Below are positions 45,300 to 56,620 of a DNA stretch of 64,000 nucleotides, piece by piece. The notes beneath the pieces were generated by a model, which did no database searches, was not told the origin of the DNA, and was given only the letters and a program-made list of their open reading frames with translations. This DNA is from Anthoceros angustus. Its lineage: Eukaryota > Streptophyta > Anthocerotopsida > Anthocerotales > Anthocerotaceae. A program made the position numbers and the translations under genes. The first letter of the stretch is position 1. Each line of letters starts with the position of its first letter. The DNA is taken from NCBI GenBank assembly GCA_010909165.1, contig VJWM01000016.1, forward strand, positions 1-64,000, given 5' to 3'.

Positions 45300-47610
45300 A
45301 TAGGTTCACGCGCTAAAAATGGAGTGAGAAGGAATTCTAGCCAAGACCAATGAGCCGAGTCACTTGTCCCTTAGTTAAAAGTAATGCAAAAGGATACACA
45401 CATATATAGAGAAAATTAAGAATTAGTGATTATTTTAAGAATTAGTGAAAATATGAAAATTCAAGCTCATGTAGTCACTTGTACTTTGTCGTTATAAGTA
45501 ATGCCTGAGGATACACGCATATATAGTGATTTTTTTGAAGTTTATGAAAAAATCTCAACATCCAAGGCCATACCGAGAAGTTCTTGATGTAAATATATCA
45601 AGACTCAAGGACTATTTATACCTAAATATATTGGTAGAAAATAATTTTATATATTACTTTTATAAGATTTTCAAGTTCAAGGATTAAATAGTTGTTAAAG
45701 TTCCAAAAAATATCTAAAATAAGAATAAGCTATATTTAGGTTTTGTATTCCTTTTGGTAATACCGGTCCTCGGCTTGTGGACCAAAAGTGACATTCTTAA
45801 CGTGAAGTTTCCTTGATTTTTGGGTTCTCTCCGTTTTCCTTCTTTTTCGGGTTCTCTTTGCTTTCCTTCTTTTTCGAGTTCTCTCCGCTATTTTTCTATT
45901 TACTTCCAGCTCACTTTTTCTCAGAAACCAACTTAGAATGGGTTCGCAAGTAGAAAAGCTCTAGAACTACTCTACTTTAAAACATATCTCAATATTTTAA
46001 TTAATTACTATATATTTTAAAAACTAAATATTTAGAGAAACTCTATTACCACCCTTATATTTTATAAATCCAGATGTATATAAAAACTCTTAGCAAAATA
46101 TGTCTAAAATCATAATTACAACCCTTATATTTTATAAATTCAAATATATATAAACACTCTAATATATTTAAGCACTCTGGCAAAATATATCCAAACGCAT
46201 GGGTTTTCTCACTTCTATATTGTCCTCTATCAAGACCCTTGCCATTGTATCCATGAGGTACTTGCTCCCCATGGCCGGTTGGATCTTTTTTAGCACTTTG
46301 TGTTACACAAGCAGTTTTCCTGGCCTCGCTCAAGGAAGCATTTCACAAGTAGTGGCAATTAGTGGTCATCGTTGGAAATTTGTTTTTTGAAAGGGCCAAA
46401 ATATCACTACAAGAAAACCATCCCCAAATATCAATCTTTCCTTTTATAAAAAATGCAGCAAACATATCACATATTCTTCATAACTCTTGGTTCTTCATAT
46501 TTACGCTCTCTTCCTAGGCCTCCAACTCTAGATCTAACTTTGGCCAAGACTAAGATACTTTGAAGTTGCGTTTCTCGCACGAGGTAAGCACTTGCTTTCA
46601 TATAAGCACTTCCTCAGCAGATAACCAAGCAAACAAATCTAATATGCAAATATAGGTGCAAACCAATAATAATAAGAGAGAGTAGCTTACATGTTGTGGC
46701 ACAAACACATTGTCCCTACGAGAACAACGCGCAAATTTCTTATACATTGCTCTCGGAGTCATAGCTTTGGCCTACTCACAACAGTCTCGTATTGCATTTC
46801 TAGAGGACATGCTATGATTTGAGCTTGTCCTTTGTGAAAGAGTCTATATATACTAGCCCTCGGCATCGGCATGTTTCTAAAATATCCTATTGGCATCAGC
46901 ATATGTCGAAAATATCCTAAGAATACACTATAATTTGCAAGGGATATCCTAAAGCATATTACTTGTGCTTATCCACTTAGCTATTGCTAACCATGTTTAA
47001 TTAACACAAGCAATTAAGATTAATTAATACTAACTACTTACTTAAAGATGAGCAATTAAATTATTTAATGCTAATAAAAACTAAACCCAAGCGCTAGATT
47101 AGTGTCATACGGCATGATACGTTGAACATCAAACTCTTGCTAAGACTAACACTAAGACTAAGACTATGCTAAGATTAGACTAAGACTAACCAAATGATCT
47201 ATAAATCATCTAGATATCTCATTCTATTAAATCTAAAACTATTATATTACTGTTTATTTCTTCTTCTTAGTAATCAAGAACTAGACGGGGATAAAAATAT
47301 ACTCAGACCTCAGCTATGAACTTCCATAAATGAACTTGGATCATTAATTTGCTAGCACCCAATCTATTATTTGAACCTCACCATCAATATGTGGAAACAA
47401 ATAGCTTTCACTAGTACACTTATATTCCTCTATTAACTTAATTTTCCCGATGCTAACGATTATTTTGACCTTGACATGGTTATGTGATAAATCTAAAGCT
47501 CGTAATTCGTATACCAGAATTCCTTTTTTATTCTATCATAATTTGTTTATCCTATTTAAACTTTTTATAGCAGCATCCGCATTCCTAGAACAAATCCTGG
47601 GACTCTTAGC
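45300..47610. other. AT-rich intergenic region
   Basis: No gene is seen. There is a ~26-bp repeat at 45,817-45,890 (TTTTTCGGGTTCTCT-type, three copies) and a 70-bp duplication at 46,051/46,121 (ACCCTTATATTTTATAAAT). At 46405-46417 there is an exact CACTACAAGAAAA, the canonical CACTA-transposon end, with no inverted partner found in the window. CTAAGACTAA-type runs lie near 47,140-47,190. Confidence 0.5.
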
Positions 47611-47622
47611 CTGTGAGTAGAG

Positions 47623-48600
47623 GTTCCCAGTCTGGGAGCCTCTGCTCACATGTCAAATCCCGTTTCCACTGTTTGATTCTTCGATCGGAGGAAATGGCAG
47701 AGAACTTAATCTTTTGCGCCAACGCTTTGTGAGCTTCACTCCCCTGTTCAATCCTGTCCTGAGTGTGGCTAAGAGAGGGTTCCCAGCCTGGGAGCCTCTA
47801 CTCACGTTTTAGATCTCGTTTCCACTGTTGGATGCCTCGATCTGAAGAAATGGCATGCGGAGAGAACTTAATCTTTTGCTCCAACACTTTGTGAGCTTCA
47901 CTCCCCTGTTCAATCCTATCCTGAGTGTGGGCAAGAGAGTGCTGACTACCGCCCGATGTATTAAGATGGAAGAAGAAATGGAGGGCGCTGAGGAACAGTT
48001 TGATGATGAATGCGGTGAGGCTGGCCAGTACAAGCTTTGCTGGTATATTGGCCCTTGCGTGCGGTGAAGATGGAGGCTCTGATACACAGACTGAGGAAAC
48101 ATGCGAAAGACGCACCCGATTCCACTTTCCCAGTGCTAGGTAGGGGAAATCCGGTTCCTAGCCTTCACTCTGTCGGTTCCCATCTTGTTTGGGAAGGTGA
48201 TTCTGGTATAGCAGTTAGTGCTTGCAAGTTGCATCCATGCCTGAGTTTCGGCCTGAGAATGCATCAGATCGCATCTGAGGAAGAGTAGGCGACATTGCAG
48301 CCGATTGCCTGACAGTGGAATTGAGTACCAAATGGTTCGCTTGGATTCCAGGATACATCGGGGACTAAATTCCTTGTCTGCGCTTGCCGGTGACTCCTTG
48401 TAAAAGGCTCACAAGGAGAAATGCAGGAAAAACAGGCAGCCTTTCCTTGGAATTAACTGTGCTTCCCATCGATATCAACACAGAGAATCCGGCAGGCAGG
48501 GAAGGAAGATATGTATTGTCCAGCGGCTGTTGGATGTGGACGACATGCAGAGTCTACGTTGTTCGCATTCTTTGCGCATAGCTCCTGAATATTTAGCGCT
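47623..48600 (+). pseudogene. P450 pseudogene 2
   Basis: The plus strand at 47,960-48,140 reads across frames RWKKKWRALRNSLMMNA, then WYIGPLRAVKMEALIHRLRK and DAPDSTFPVL. This matches residues 130-181 of the intact P450. Upstream, a 156-bp unit (GGTTCCCAG...GGGAGCCTCT...TCCACTG) is duplicated at 47623 and 47779. Downstream is the same non-P450 sequence found in pseudogenes 1 and 3, including GGGAAGGTGATTCTGGT and ACATCGGGGACTAAAT. Only part of exon 1 survives. Confidence 0.8.
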
Positions 48601-49124
48601 AGCAGGCTGGTGCAGGTGACTCACTCCAAGTTTGTGCTGGGCATCGAGATCAAAGCCTCTTTTCCTCAGCCAGCCAGCATAGGACGGTAATGTGCCTGTG
48701 CAATGAAGCATCAAAGAGGTCATGACTGTGTGCATGAGGTCAGCGATCGAGTATGGAGTGGAGGTGATGACTTTCTCCGCGAGGTCACCGAGAAAAGAAG
48801 TCTGCGGTGTTTTATAGCCACTTTGTGACCGCCCCTACGATACGACCAAAGGCAGGTCTCTTACAATTTAATCTGTTTCCGTGTGTCAGCCCAGGAGCAG
48901 GCTGGCCCTAAGAGAGCCTCCAAAGTTCACATTATTTTGTCGAGCAGTTACAGACATGGACCTGCAGTCCAGTACATCTTCAGAAATGAAACTTTCCCTT
49001 GAGGACGGCCTCCCCACTGGGATTTGCCGTCAACCAACCAAGAAACGGAGCCGACGGTTTTCATGGGACTGGGCACTTGGGCTCGAGGCTAAACAAACGG
49101 AGTAGGAATGGCAGGTAAAGTCAA
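48600..49124. other. Interval between P450 pseudogene 2 and the two-module gene
   Basis: No ORF of note. The segment 49,040-49,110 contains ATGGGACTGGGCACTTGGGCTCGA, split as GGGACT and ACTTGGGCTCGA words. The same words occur at 62,222-62,245 beside the paralogous gene, so these are homologous 3' flanks. Confidence 0.55.
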
Positions 49125-50264
49125 CTACATGTCTGCAGCTCCTCCACCCAGACTCACAGCGGGGAGGTCTGTGGAAGACGAGGTGACCGGAGTGGAGTCC
49201 CAGGTGACGCCGGTCAGGGTCCAGGCGGTGGCCTTGTCCTTGGTGTAGTAGCCCGAGAAGGAGAAGAATTCATAGAACACCTGCTTGGTGAGGGCGTTGC
49301 CGATCTTATAGCTGCCGGTGCCGTCGTTGGTGGGGTAGAAGTACCACCACACGCGCGTGTCGTAGTTGTGGTTCACGTTCACGGCCTGGATGTCGCGGTT
49401 GCTGGAGAGGTTGGCGTTGAGGTAGGAGTGGTAGATGGTGACTGCGTTGCGCGCCGGGCCGGCGTCGAAGTTGCCCACCGTCCACCAGGTGCTGGCGTGA
49501 GTCTTGTCCGCGGTAACGCCCACAGCCTCGGTCAGGGCGTAGGCGTACCAGGTGACGCCGCCGTACACGTACGTGAGCTGGACGGGGCCGGTGCCCACCT
49601 TGTCCCTGATATCCACGCTGTCCACCGGAGGCACCGGGTCTGTGGACGGCACGATGGTGAAGACAGTGGCGCCGTCCAGGGTGTAGACGCCATTGAGGGA
49701 GAAGAACTCGTACGTTACCTGCTTGCCCAGGGCGTTCCCGATCCTGTAGGTGCCGGTGCTGCCCACCTCGTAGAAGTACCACAAGATGCGCTCTTGGTAC
49801 AGCTTGTACACGTCCAGCACCTGTATGACGGCGTTGTTGGATATGTAGGATTGGAAGCCGTAGGAGCTGTAGATGGTGACGGCGTTGGTCGGCCCGGAGT
49901 CCAAGCCGATCTGCCACCAGGTGCCCGGGTAGGTTTTGTCCAGAGTTCCGGCGAAGCCCCCGCCGTCGGTGTAGAGGTAGTAGGTGATGCCGCCCAGCTG
50001 GAATGTGAGCTGGACGAGGCCGTTGCCCACGCGGCCCCTGATGTCCGCGGTGCCGGCTTTGGCAGGAGGTGGGGGAGGAGGAGACGGCGGTGGAGGAGGA
50101 GGAGATGGCGGCGGGGGAGGAGGGGAGCGAGGAGGAGGAGGAGGAGAGGCCCGGGGAGGAGGAGGACTTGATAGGATTCTCTGAGCCTCCACATCCATGG
50201 CCAGGCTAGCCAAGAGCAAGGCCACTGCCGCTCCCATAACCCACAGCCTGCCGCATGTCGCCAT
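49125..50264 (-). CDS. Secreted extensin-like protein with two beta-trefoil-like modules
   Basis: This encodes 379 residues from the ATG at 50264. That start is preferred to the in-frame ATG at 50354 because it opens the signal peptide (1-27, ending VEA before Gln28) that aligns with the paralog at 62.3-63.9 kb. Residues 34-67 form an SPPPP stalk like an extensin, a hydroxyproline-glycosylation target in plant walls. Modules start at 74 and 218 (DIRGRVG / DIRDKVG). Each has three ~40-residue sub-repeats closing with WWQIG, WYFYE and a FTIV/WTLT strand, with TYRIGNALGKQV in the third. This threefold pattern suggests a beta-trefoil, often sugar-binding. I recognise no named family. There is no membrane or GPI tail. 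Confidence 0.85.
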   Translation of the reverse strand: MATCGRLWVMGAAVALLLASLAMDVEAQRILSSPPPPRASPPPPPRSPPPPPPSPPPPPPSPPPPPPAKAGTADIRGRVGNGLVQLTFQLGGITYYLYTDGGGFAGTLDKTYPGTWWQIGLDSGPTNAVTIYSSYGFQSYISNNAVIQVLDVYKLYQERILWYFYEVGSTGTYRIGNALGKQVTYEFFSLNGVYTLDGATVFTIVPSTDPVPPVDSVDIRDKVGTGPVQLTYVYGGVTWYAYALTEAVGVTADKTHASTWWTVGNFDAGPARNAVTIYHSYLNANLSSNRDIQAVNVNHNYDTRVWWYFYPTNDGTGSYKIGNALTKQVFYEFFSFSGYYTKDKATAWTLTGVTWDSTPVTSSSTDLPAVSLGGGAADM

Positions 50265-50604
50265 TGCGCATGCGCCTCGCGCAAAGGACGCGTTAACGTA
50301 TCTGGGTTCCTGCACATGCAATTCATCCATCCATGGCCAACACACACACTGCACCTGGTCAGCTTGATTTAAAACTAATCAGTAGAAAATTTAGACCGTA
50401 CACATCTTAATTCTAAAGGCGACAACTCAAACCGTCGCCCACTACAAAAGTAAATGTGCACGACAGGAATGTGAAGACACTTGAGGTGATGGGCTTGCAA
50501 GGTGATAGAGGCCCAACCACACAGCGCTGCAGGTAGGTGGTTGCGATCGGGGACCACTGAATCAACGCTCTTTGCCGCTTGCTCCAAACGAGTTCCCCAG
50601 GCCA

Positions 50605-50613
50605 CTTTATATA
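50605..50613 (-). promoter_or_regulatory. TATA box of the two-module gene
   Basis: The minus strand reads TATATAAAG, about 340 bp upstream of the chosen start codon. A start of transcription near 50,575 would give a ~310-base leader that includes the upstream in-frame ATG at 50354. Confidence 0.45.
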
Positions 50614-50619
50614 CATGTG

Positions 50620-52150
50620 GGCACACACTGCATATTATTATTTTTATGAGCAGGGAAGGCCCGGCTGGTGGCCACACCACACAATTCCTTCCCCTGTAGG
50701 ATTGGTACGCATCTTTCGCATGGAGCTGAGAATCGTACGAATGCGCATGCAGGCCTCAACGGCGCAACCGCGGCGAATAGACACTGTTCAGACATTGCGG
50801 GGTTTGAAATCTACGGCACCCTCGATTGAATACGTGGAAACCGCACTCGTCCTCCTACTACTGGTTCTGCTAATGCCAAAAAGGGAAAACAACAAAAACG
50901 CACTAGTACTGTTCCGGAATTCAGGGACAACGTGTTGCTGCAGGCCAGGCGCATCCGGACATTGTGGACACATGAGAGCTATCGACTTCCGTCACCATGA
51001 CTTTTCGAATAAAAGATAGTTGTTAATACGCCTGCCCCGGGGTCCTGGCGCGTCCTGCCGCATCATCCCGGCCACGCTTTTGTTCACTCGGCCACTGACC
51101 GTCGACGTTACAGCGCAGAAGCATCAAGCAGGCCTCGGGGCGGGGGCAGGCCTAGGGTAGGGAGCATGCACCAAGTTCATGACGCATACTGTGCACAAGC
51201 ATAGCCAATGGATGAAAGGCTCATCAAGCAGGCAAACACTGGGGGAGGGGAAAGCATGGGAGGCCTAGGGGCTAGGCCAGGGGCATGCACCAGCCAAATG
51301 ATGCACCGCGCTCGTTTCCTCACAGATTCCTCACTGATTTCGGACACGGCCATGTGCTAAACTTGTAAAGTGCACTCGGCTTCGACTGACTCGTTTACAG
51401 ATGGGTGCATTATGCACACGTTGCGATTTACAAAATTGTGAAGCTATCTGTCTTTGGTGGACAACGGCCGTCCAGGCAGGGTTTCATGTCCCTGGCCAGC
51501 CACACAGCGATGTGTGGTAAGTGGCAACTTCTATCAATGCCAAGGTACATACTGCGCAGCGACGACTTCTAGACGTCAGCCAAGTCAAGCTCGACACTCC
51601 ATTGGCAGGGGGCGGCGGCAAACCTGTGTACGCACATGCTCTGTTATTTGAACTTGTGTATTAAAGTATTTTCTCTCTCTGAGTCACATCAGTAATTTGG
51701 AAGAACGGAGGCTAGGAAGCTACCAATACAGGATATGCACATCTGTTCCTAATGAATAGATAGGTACGTACATCTTTCTTTAATATATACAACAAAAATA
51801 AATATCCTAGTCCAGGAGGTTCCTAACCCGACGCTCACGGAATCATATTTTGATTTGTGCATATCAAGCTACCTTCTTTCGCTTTCCCCGTCGCCTAAAT
51901 CTCATCAGCAAATACACGCCATGCTCACCGTCCCGCTCGTGTGGCACAGACCCCGATGCGCATCCGACGCACCGTGCGGCCGGCATCCTCTCGGACGAAA
52001 CCGCGCATTGAGTTGTCAGCTTGCCTCTCGTTTCTACCCCTTGCCTCCCATGCTGCGCTGGCTACAAAGAAGCAACAATGTGATGGCAAGCTCATAAGGC
52101 CAGCTACCTTCACCTCAACCTCTCTGGATAGACTGCCTACACACAGACAT
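50620..52150. other. Divergent intergenic region between two genes
   Basis: About 1.5 kb separate the minus-strand secreted gene from the plus-strand GYYxQDG gene, so they may share regulatory DNA. It contains a partly duplicated phrase (CATCAAGCAGGC, GGCCTAGGG and GGCATGCACCA words at 51,121-51,175 and 51,223-51,290). A TTAATATATAC site near 51,780 could be a TATA element for the plus-strand gene. No ORF is convincing. Confidence 0.4.
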
Positions 52151-52154
52151 ACCC

Positions 52155-54246
52155 ATGGGTGTGACTACTGACGCTTGGGCTGGATGGTACGAGCAAGACG
52201 GAACCAAAGAGCCCATCTCTGCGGGATCCGAGTTCACCTTCCTCATCACCGCTGCTGATGGCGTCACGCTCTCCGGTTCGGGTGTCGACGGTCTGGGCTC
52301 CTGGACTTGGAAAGGCCAGATCGATAGCAGCCGGGATGTGGTTCTTGAGAAGCGGTATGTAGGTGGCAAGCCACATGACCATGTCATTACCTACACCGGC
52401 ACCAGGAGTACGTCCGCTGCTGGCGTGGACACAATCGACGGCACATGGAAACTTGACTCCAATTCTGGCGCCTTCCAACTTCAAAAGCAGCCATATGTAC
52501 GAAGTCCTTCCCATTCTTCACTTGCATCTTTCCATCTTGGGCATTTCATGTCCTAGCTAGCTCGCATCTAGACTAGGCCCTCCTTTCATGGATTCTTTCA
52601 CCAGTTCCACTTGAGGCAAGAAACGTCCATGTCGGTAAATTTGCTTACTAGGATTTCTCGCTTCTTGCTGGTGAATCAGGCGCTGGAGGAGAGCTACACT
52701 GGCTACTACGAGCAGGACGGTACTCGGTACCCCGTGACCACCACCCTGTATACCACCCCCGACAACAAGATCTACGGCAGTGGCTCCGACGATCAAGGGA
52801 ATTTCACCTGGACCGGTATACCCAGCTAGGAGCTGTCTACGTTCTTACCAAGAAAATGTTTGAATCGGTTGCTTGTCAATGCGCGTGTGCGCCCTCCAGT
52901 GGGTTGGATCTGAGAACTCGTCAAATTCATGGTTGATGCTCTCCATCGGAGCCCCGCAGGTGAAATCGATCCTACTACCGGCAAAGTCACACTTCACAAA
53001 CTCTACCTCGACTCCACAGTATCGTTCGATTACACTGGCACTAAGTCTTTTGAGAATGGCCGGAATGTGATTAAAGGTTTGTGGGGCGATGCCTCTGCCA
53101 ACAACAAATTCTTCCTTGGAGTCGAGGTAAACCAAGCTTAAAACCCGAAGGCTAGCGCTGAATTCATTCGTTTTCTATATTCAGCTCCACACATTAATTC
53201 ATTTGCTTGCTGTAGACTTGCTTTAGATTTCTTGCAATAGCCACCTTTCGTGATTTGGAAATGTGGCAGGGGACGCCTTACACAGGACCCTGGACAGGAT
53301 ATTATGTGCAAGATGGGCACCAACACCCCGGCACCAATTTCACGTTGGATGTGGCAGGCTCCAGTTACACTGGCCATGGTTACGACGACGTCGGTGAATT
53401 CATATGGGAAGGTTTGTATAACCACCCACCTTCTTCCACTTGTGACACCCTTTGCTCTCATGACCAAAATGATGGATGAATATCTAAGCATGCCTACCTG
53501 CTTGCCTGCCTGCAGGTGAACTTGTGGGCAAGGACCAGGTCGTCCTCCGCAAGAAGTACCTCGACGCCAACGGCGCACCCAGCGCGAACCCCGACGTCCT
53601 CTACACCGGCACTCTAGCCTTCAAGGATGGCAAGCAGGTGATTGACGGCACCTGGAACGTCCCCGGCGACACCGCCACCGACCTGTTCCACTTCGAGCTG
53701 CCATCGCCTCCACCGGATGCACGGCCTTTCGGCATCCCCGTGTCCATCCGCTCCACAGGCACACCCAACGCCTATCTCCGCATCGACGGGTCCGGCGGGG
53801 GTGTGGTGAATCTGCAAGTGGGTCGATTCACCTTCGAGAGGTTCCAGCTGGTTCTGCAGGGCCTGACCGCCGACGGAGAGGAAGTGTACGCCATCAAGTC
53901 GCTCCTCTTCAACCAGTATCTGCACCTCGATCCCACTGTGTCCGAAGAACAGAAACCCAGTGCCGACACCCCCACCTTTCACCCCAAAGGCGTCGGCCGC
54001 ACTTACCCAGTCAAGACTGTGGATGAACTCACCAAGCTCACAGTGCGCTTGAACAGCGTAGACGGCTTCACAAGCCATTCCTTGAGGCTTCTCAACTCCG
54101 GCATCCCCGACCTTCCCAATGTCTTCCTCCGCCTCAACCCTGACAACATTGCTGCAGCCAAATCTGACAACGGAAGTGGCGAGGTGAACGGCCAGACTTA
54201 CATTGGCCCCTATGAGAGACTACTCATTGAGCCATATCCGTACTGA
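52155..54246 (+). CDS. Five-exon gene: three GYYxQDG modules plus trefoil-like C-terminus
   Basis: Exons 52155-52496, 52680-52815, 52960-53126, 53270-53411 and 53516-54246 have GT-AG introns of 183, 144, 143 and 104 bp and join in one frame to 505 residues. Three ~100-residue modules begin WAGWYEQDGT (8), YTGYYEQDGT (about 120) and WTGYYVQDGH (about 221). Each continues GSGxDDxGxFxW-x-G, a KKYLD-like strand, YTGT and VIDGTW. Introns interrupt modules 2 and 3 at the same phase-1 site after WxG, so these arose by duplication; module 1 lacks it. Residues 335-505 look beta-trefoil-like (VSIRSTG...AYLRID, AIKSLLFNQYLHLD, LRLLNSG). There is no signal peptide with this start, so a cytosolic or nuclear place is likely. 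Function is unknown; the QDG module occurs in other eukaryotic proteins, as far as I recall, without an assigned role. Confidence 0.88.
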
Positions 54247-54249
54247 GAT

Positions 54250-55790
54250 ATAATGTATATAGCTCGGGGCTGTTGTGCTCTGCATTGTCAGGCAGAGCTT
54301 GGCCAACCCTTGTGAGTCGATGTGGAACATTTGGGTCAAGGGAGTTATATTCCTTACCCATTGTCTTGTAAGCAATACGCATAACCTACATATGACTTGA
54401 CTGGAAAGACAAGACGTTGCCACAAAATCAAGTAGACTATACAGCAAGACTGCTCCTCAGCCCTGCTATGGTTGTGGGTGTCTCAATACCAAAACCCTGT
54501 TCTGCTCCTCAGCCCTGCTCTGGGTGTGGGTGTCTCAATACCAAAACCCTGTTTTGTCTGGTATTTATCAATGGCCACAACTATTGAGCAGCAGCACCAA
54601 CTTGAGCGTGAACATCTACACCCACTTTGGCGTGAATACCAACATTGCTTTCAAGACTGCTAACCCTCGCAGAAGCCACTGCACTCTTGAAACGTAAACC
54701 GTTCCCTTCACCGTCAACACAAACTCCACCCATGTCACTGCTAGCACCGTTAGCGCCTGTTCTGTCCCGATCACTCGGGAGAATCTTCCTCGCCTTGGCC
54801 AACTATGGCATACCAAAGCGGAGAGAGGGGACGGGGCACTTTTTTTCGCGCGAAACTCGTACAATACGCCACAATACGTAGGCATGTATCAGAATATACT
54901 ACCAAATCTAGTACGGATGTGCTACTCACCACACATGCTCATGTGTGCGCTTTGGCGCTCTCCCGAGCAAGTGACAATGTGATTCTATTGGTCTTTTTCT
55001 TGGGGAAGCCAAGATGTAAATTTAGAGAGAAGGAAGAAACAAGATCATACTCCAAACAGAAAGAGGGGATGGTGATGGAACATGCAAGCAGCCTTCACAG
55101 ATAGCTCCGCATATATTTAGGTGCCCTGAACATCGTTGAAACAACTTCAATCTCCACATCATGCCCAAGTTTTTGAACAACATCATGCTACTACCAAGTT
55201 TGGTACAAATTGAGACCTTGCATTCCAACCAGATTATTGTAGGTGGCCATCAGTTGATCCCAAACTGCATCCTGCACATGATGGTTGCAAACGTCCTACG
55301 TATCAGCTAATCCTTGAAGCTTGACAAGTCTGCAGGCTGGTACACCAGAACTTAATAGCTTCCTGTCATGCACAAAGAGAGTCACAACACCACCTATTGT
55401 GCCCTCAACTTCATGCGGGCTTCACGTCTTCTCTCCTTCACACAACTGCAATCCGTACAAGTAAAAACGACGGACCTCCACCAATCAGCCACAGCAGTGC
55501 CTGAACTTCTAACATCAGCACTCAGCCACAGCACCACATGAACTTCCAACATTAGCAACAATTAGCCAGTTCGTGAATGCTTTGATAAAGCTACACTTTG
55601 CTGAGGGCTCCATGTGTAAGAGTGCATATGTCCTTCAGTGTTTCCAATTTGAGATTTGTACTTTTCAGCTTCATGCACCATGTGTTAGGAAGCATAGTTG
55701 AAGGCATTCCTTGCGAATAATGTGATAGTTTGAATTGAAGAGGGTCTCTTGTGGTCATTCTAACAAAGCTATGACTGGCAGGAACCTGAG
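54250..55790. other. 3' flank and non-coding interval
   Basis: A 51-bp tandem duplication (TGCTCCTCAGCCCTGCT ... CCAAAACCCTGTT) starts at 54451 and 54502. At 54,580-54,800 a minus-strand frame (VASARVSSLESNVGIHAKVG) looks weakly protein-like but matches nothing I know. The phrase GGGACGGGGCAC followed by a T-run occurs at 54,829 and also at 27,648 (GGACGGGGCACC), suggesting shared repeat remnants. No gene is supported. Confidence 0.35.
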
Positions 55791-56060
55791 CAGGAAGAAG
55801 AGACTCAAAATGCAGATAAAGCTGCTGAGATGTTGAGGCTGCAAGCGACCAAAGACACGGCCAGGTTGCAAGAACGGATGCTATTCACTTGCCTAGGGGA
55901 AATGGCCTCGCAGTCGAATATGCAGTTGTGATGGGTATCCTTCGCCACATGCTGGATGAAGTGAAGCAAGCAATAGACTTGCACGCAGCTGCTGAAACAT
56001 AGAAGGCAACTCTTGAGTCTCCTATAACAGAAAGAATGAGATTTGTAGAGGGCAGTACCA
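55790..56060 (+). pseudogene. Coiled-coil-like coding remnant
   Basis: The plus strand reads EPEQEEETQNADKAAEMLRL and QATKDTARLQERMLFT, then in another frame VVMGILRHMLDEVKQAIDLH and ESPITERMRF. This charged, heptad-like sequence looks like former protein. The family is not recognised. One frameshift and a stop separate the parts. Confidence 0.35.
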
Positions 56061-56079
56061 GTACATCGCAAAATTGCAC

Positions 56080-56620
56080 AGCTTGCATCATACTCTATTT
56101 CCTACTGCAGCCTTCCTATGGCGCATCCTTTGCCTCCCCTAACACAAAGCATACAAGAGCTGCTACTGCAACTTCAAGCCCTAGGGTTGAGGACCAAGCC
56201 TACTCCATGGCATCCTCCATGGCCTTCATGCTCACGCGGAGGCCGTTCAGCGTGGCCTACACTATCTGAGCGGTGCTCCGCGTCTCGCTCAATGTTACCC
56301 TCAGATCCTATTCGCCCGCAGCACCACCTCCAGAAGCCCGCGTTCGGGCATTGGGTGTTCCTGGCACCTGCCTTGCCCGCCACGCTTCCTCCTCCGACAC
56401 CATGTTTGACTCCCTATAGTCTCGCTTCCTCCCTCTTGTGCTTGCCCTCCGCGGAGTAGGGTCGTCTGTTCACTCTGCTCTCCCTCTCCTTCCAACATCG
56501 TCTCTGCTCCGTCACTACTATCAACTCCCTGGCTCCTCCTCCTCCTCCTCCGGTGTGCCACTGGATGCTGGCCTCCACCACCATGAGCTCGCGGCCTCCT
56601 CCGCTCCTCCCCTCCGCCTC
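56080..56620. other. C-rich interval without a recognised gene
   Basis: Frames on both strands are Ser/Pro- or Arg/Gly-rich and lack motifs. It leads into the 1.34 kb duplication. Confidence 0.3.

Noticed and set aside
49368-50171. 267-codon plus-strand frame opposite the two-module gene
   Set aside because: It is the antisense shadow of the GC-rich coding sequence; the same shadow appears opposite the three-module gene at 63,053-63,847.
50265-50354. Upstream in-frame ATG of the two-module gene
   Set aside because: It would bury the signal peptide 30 residues inside the protein and has no counterpart in the paralog, whose alignment begins at the internal ATG.
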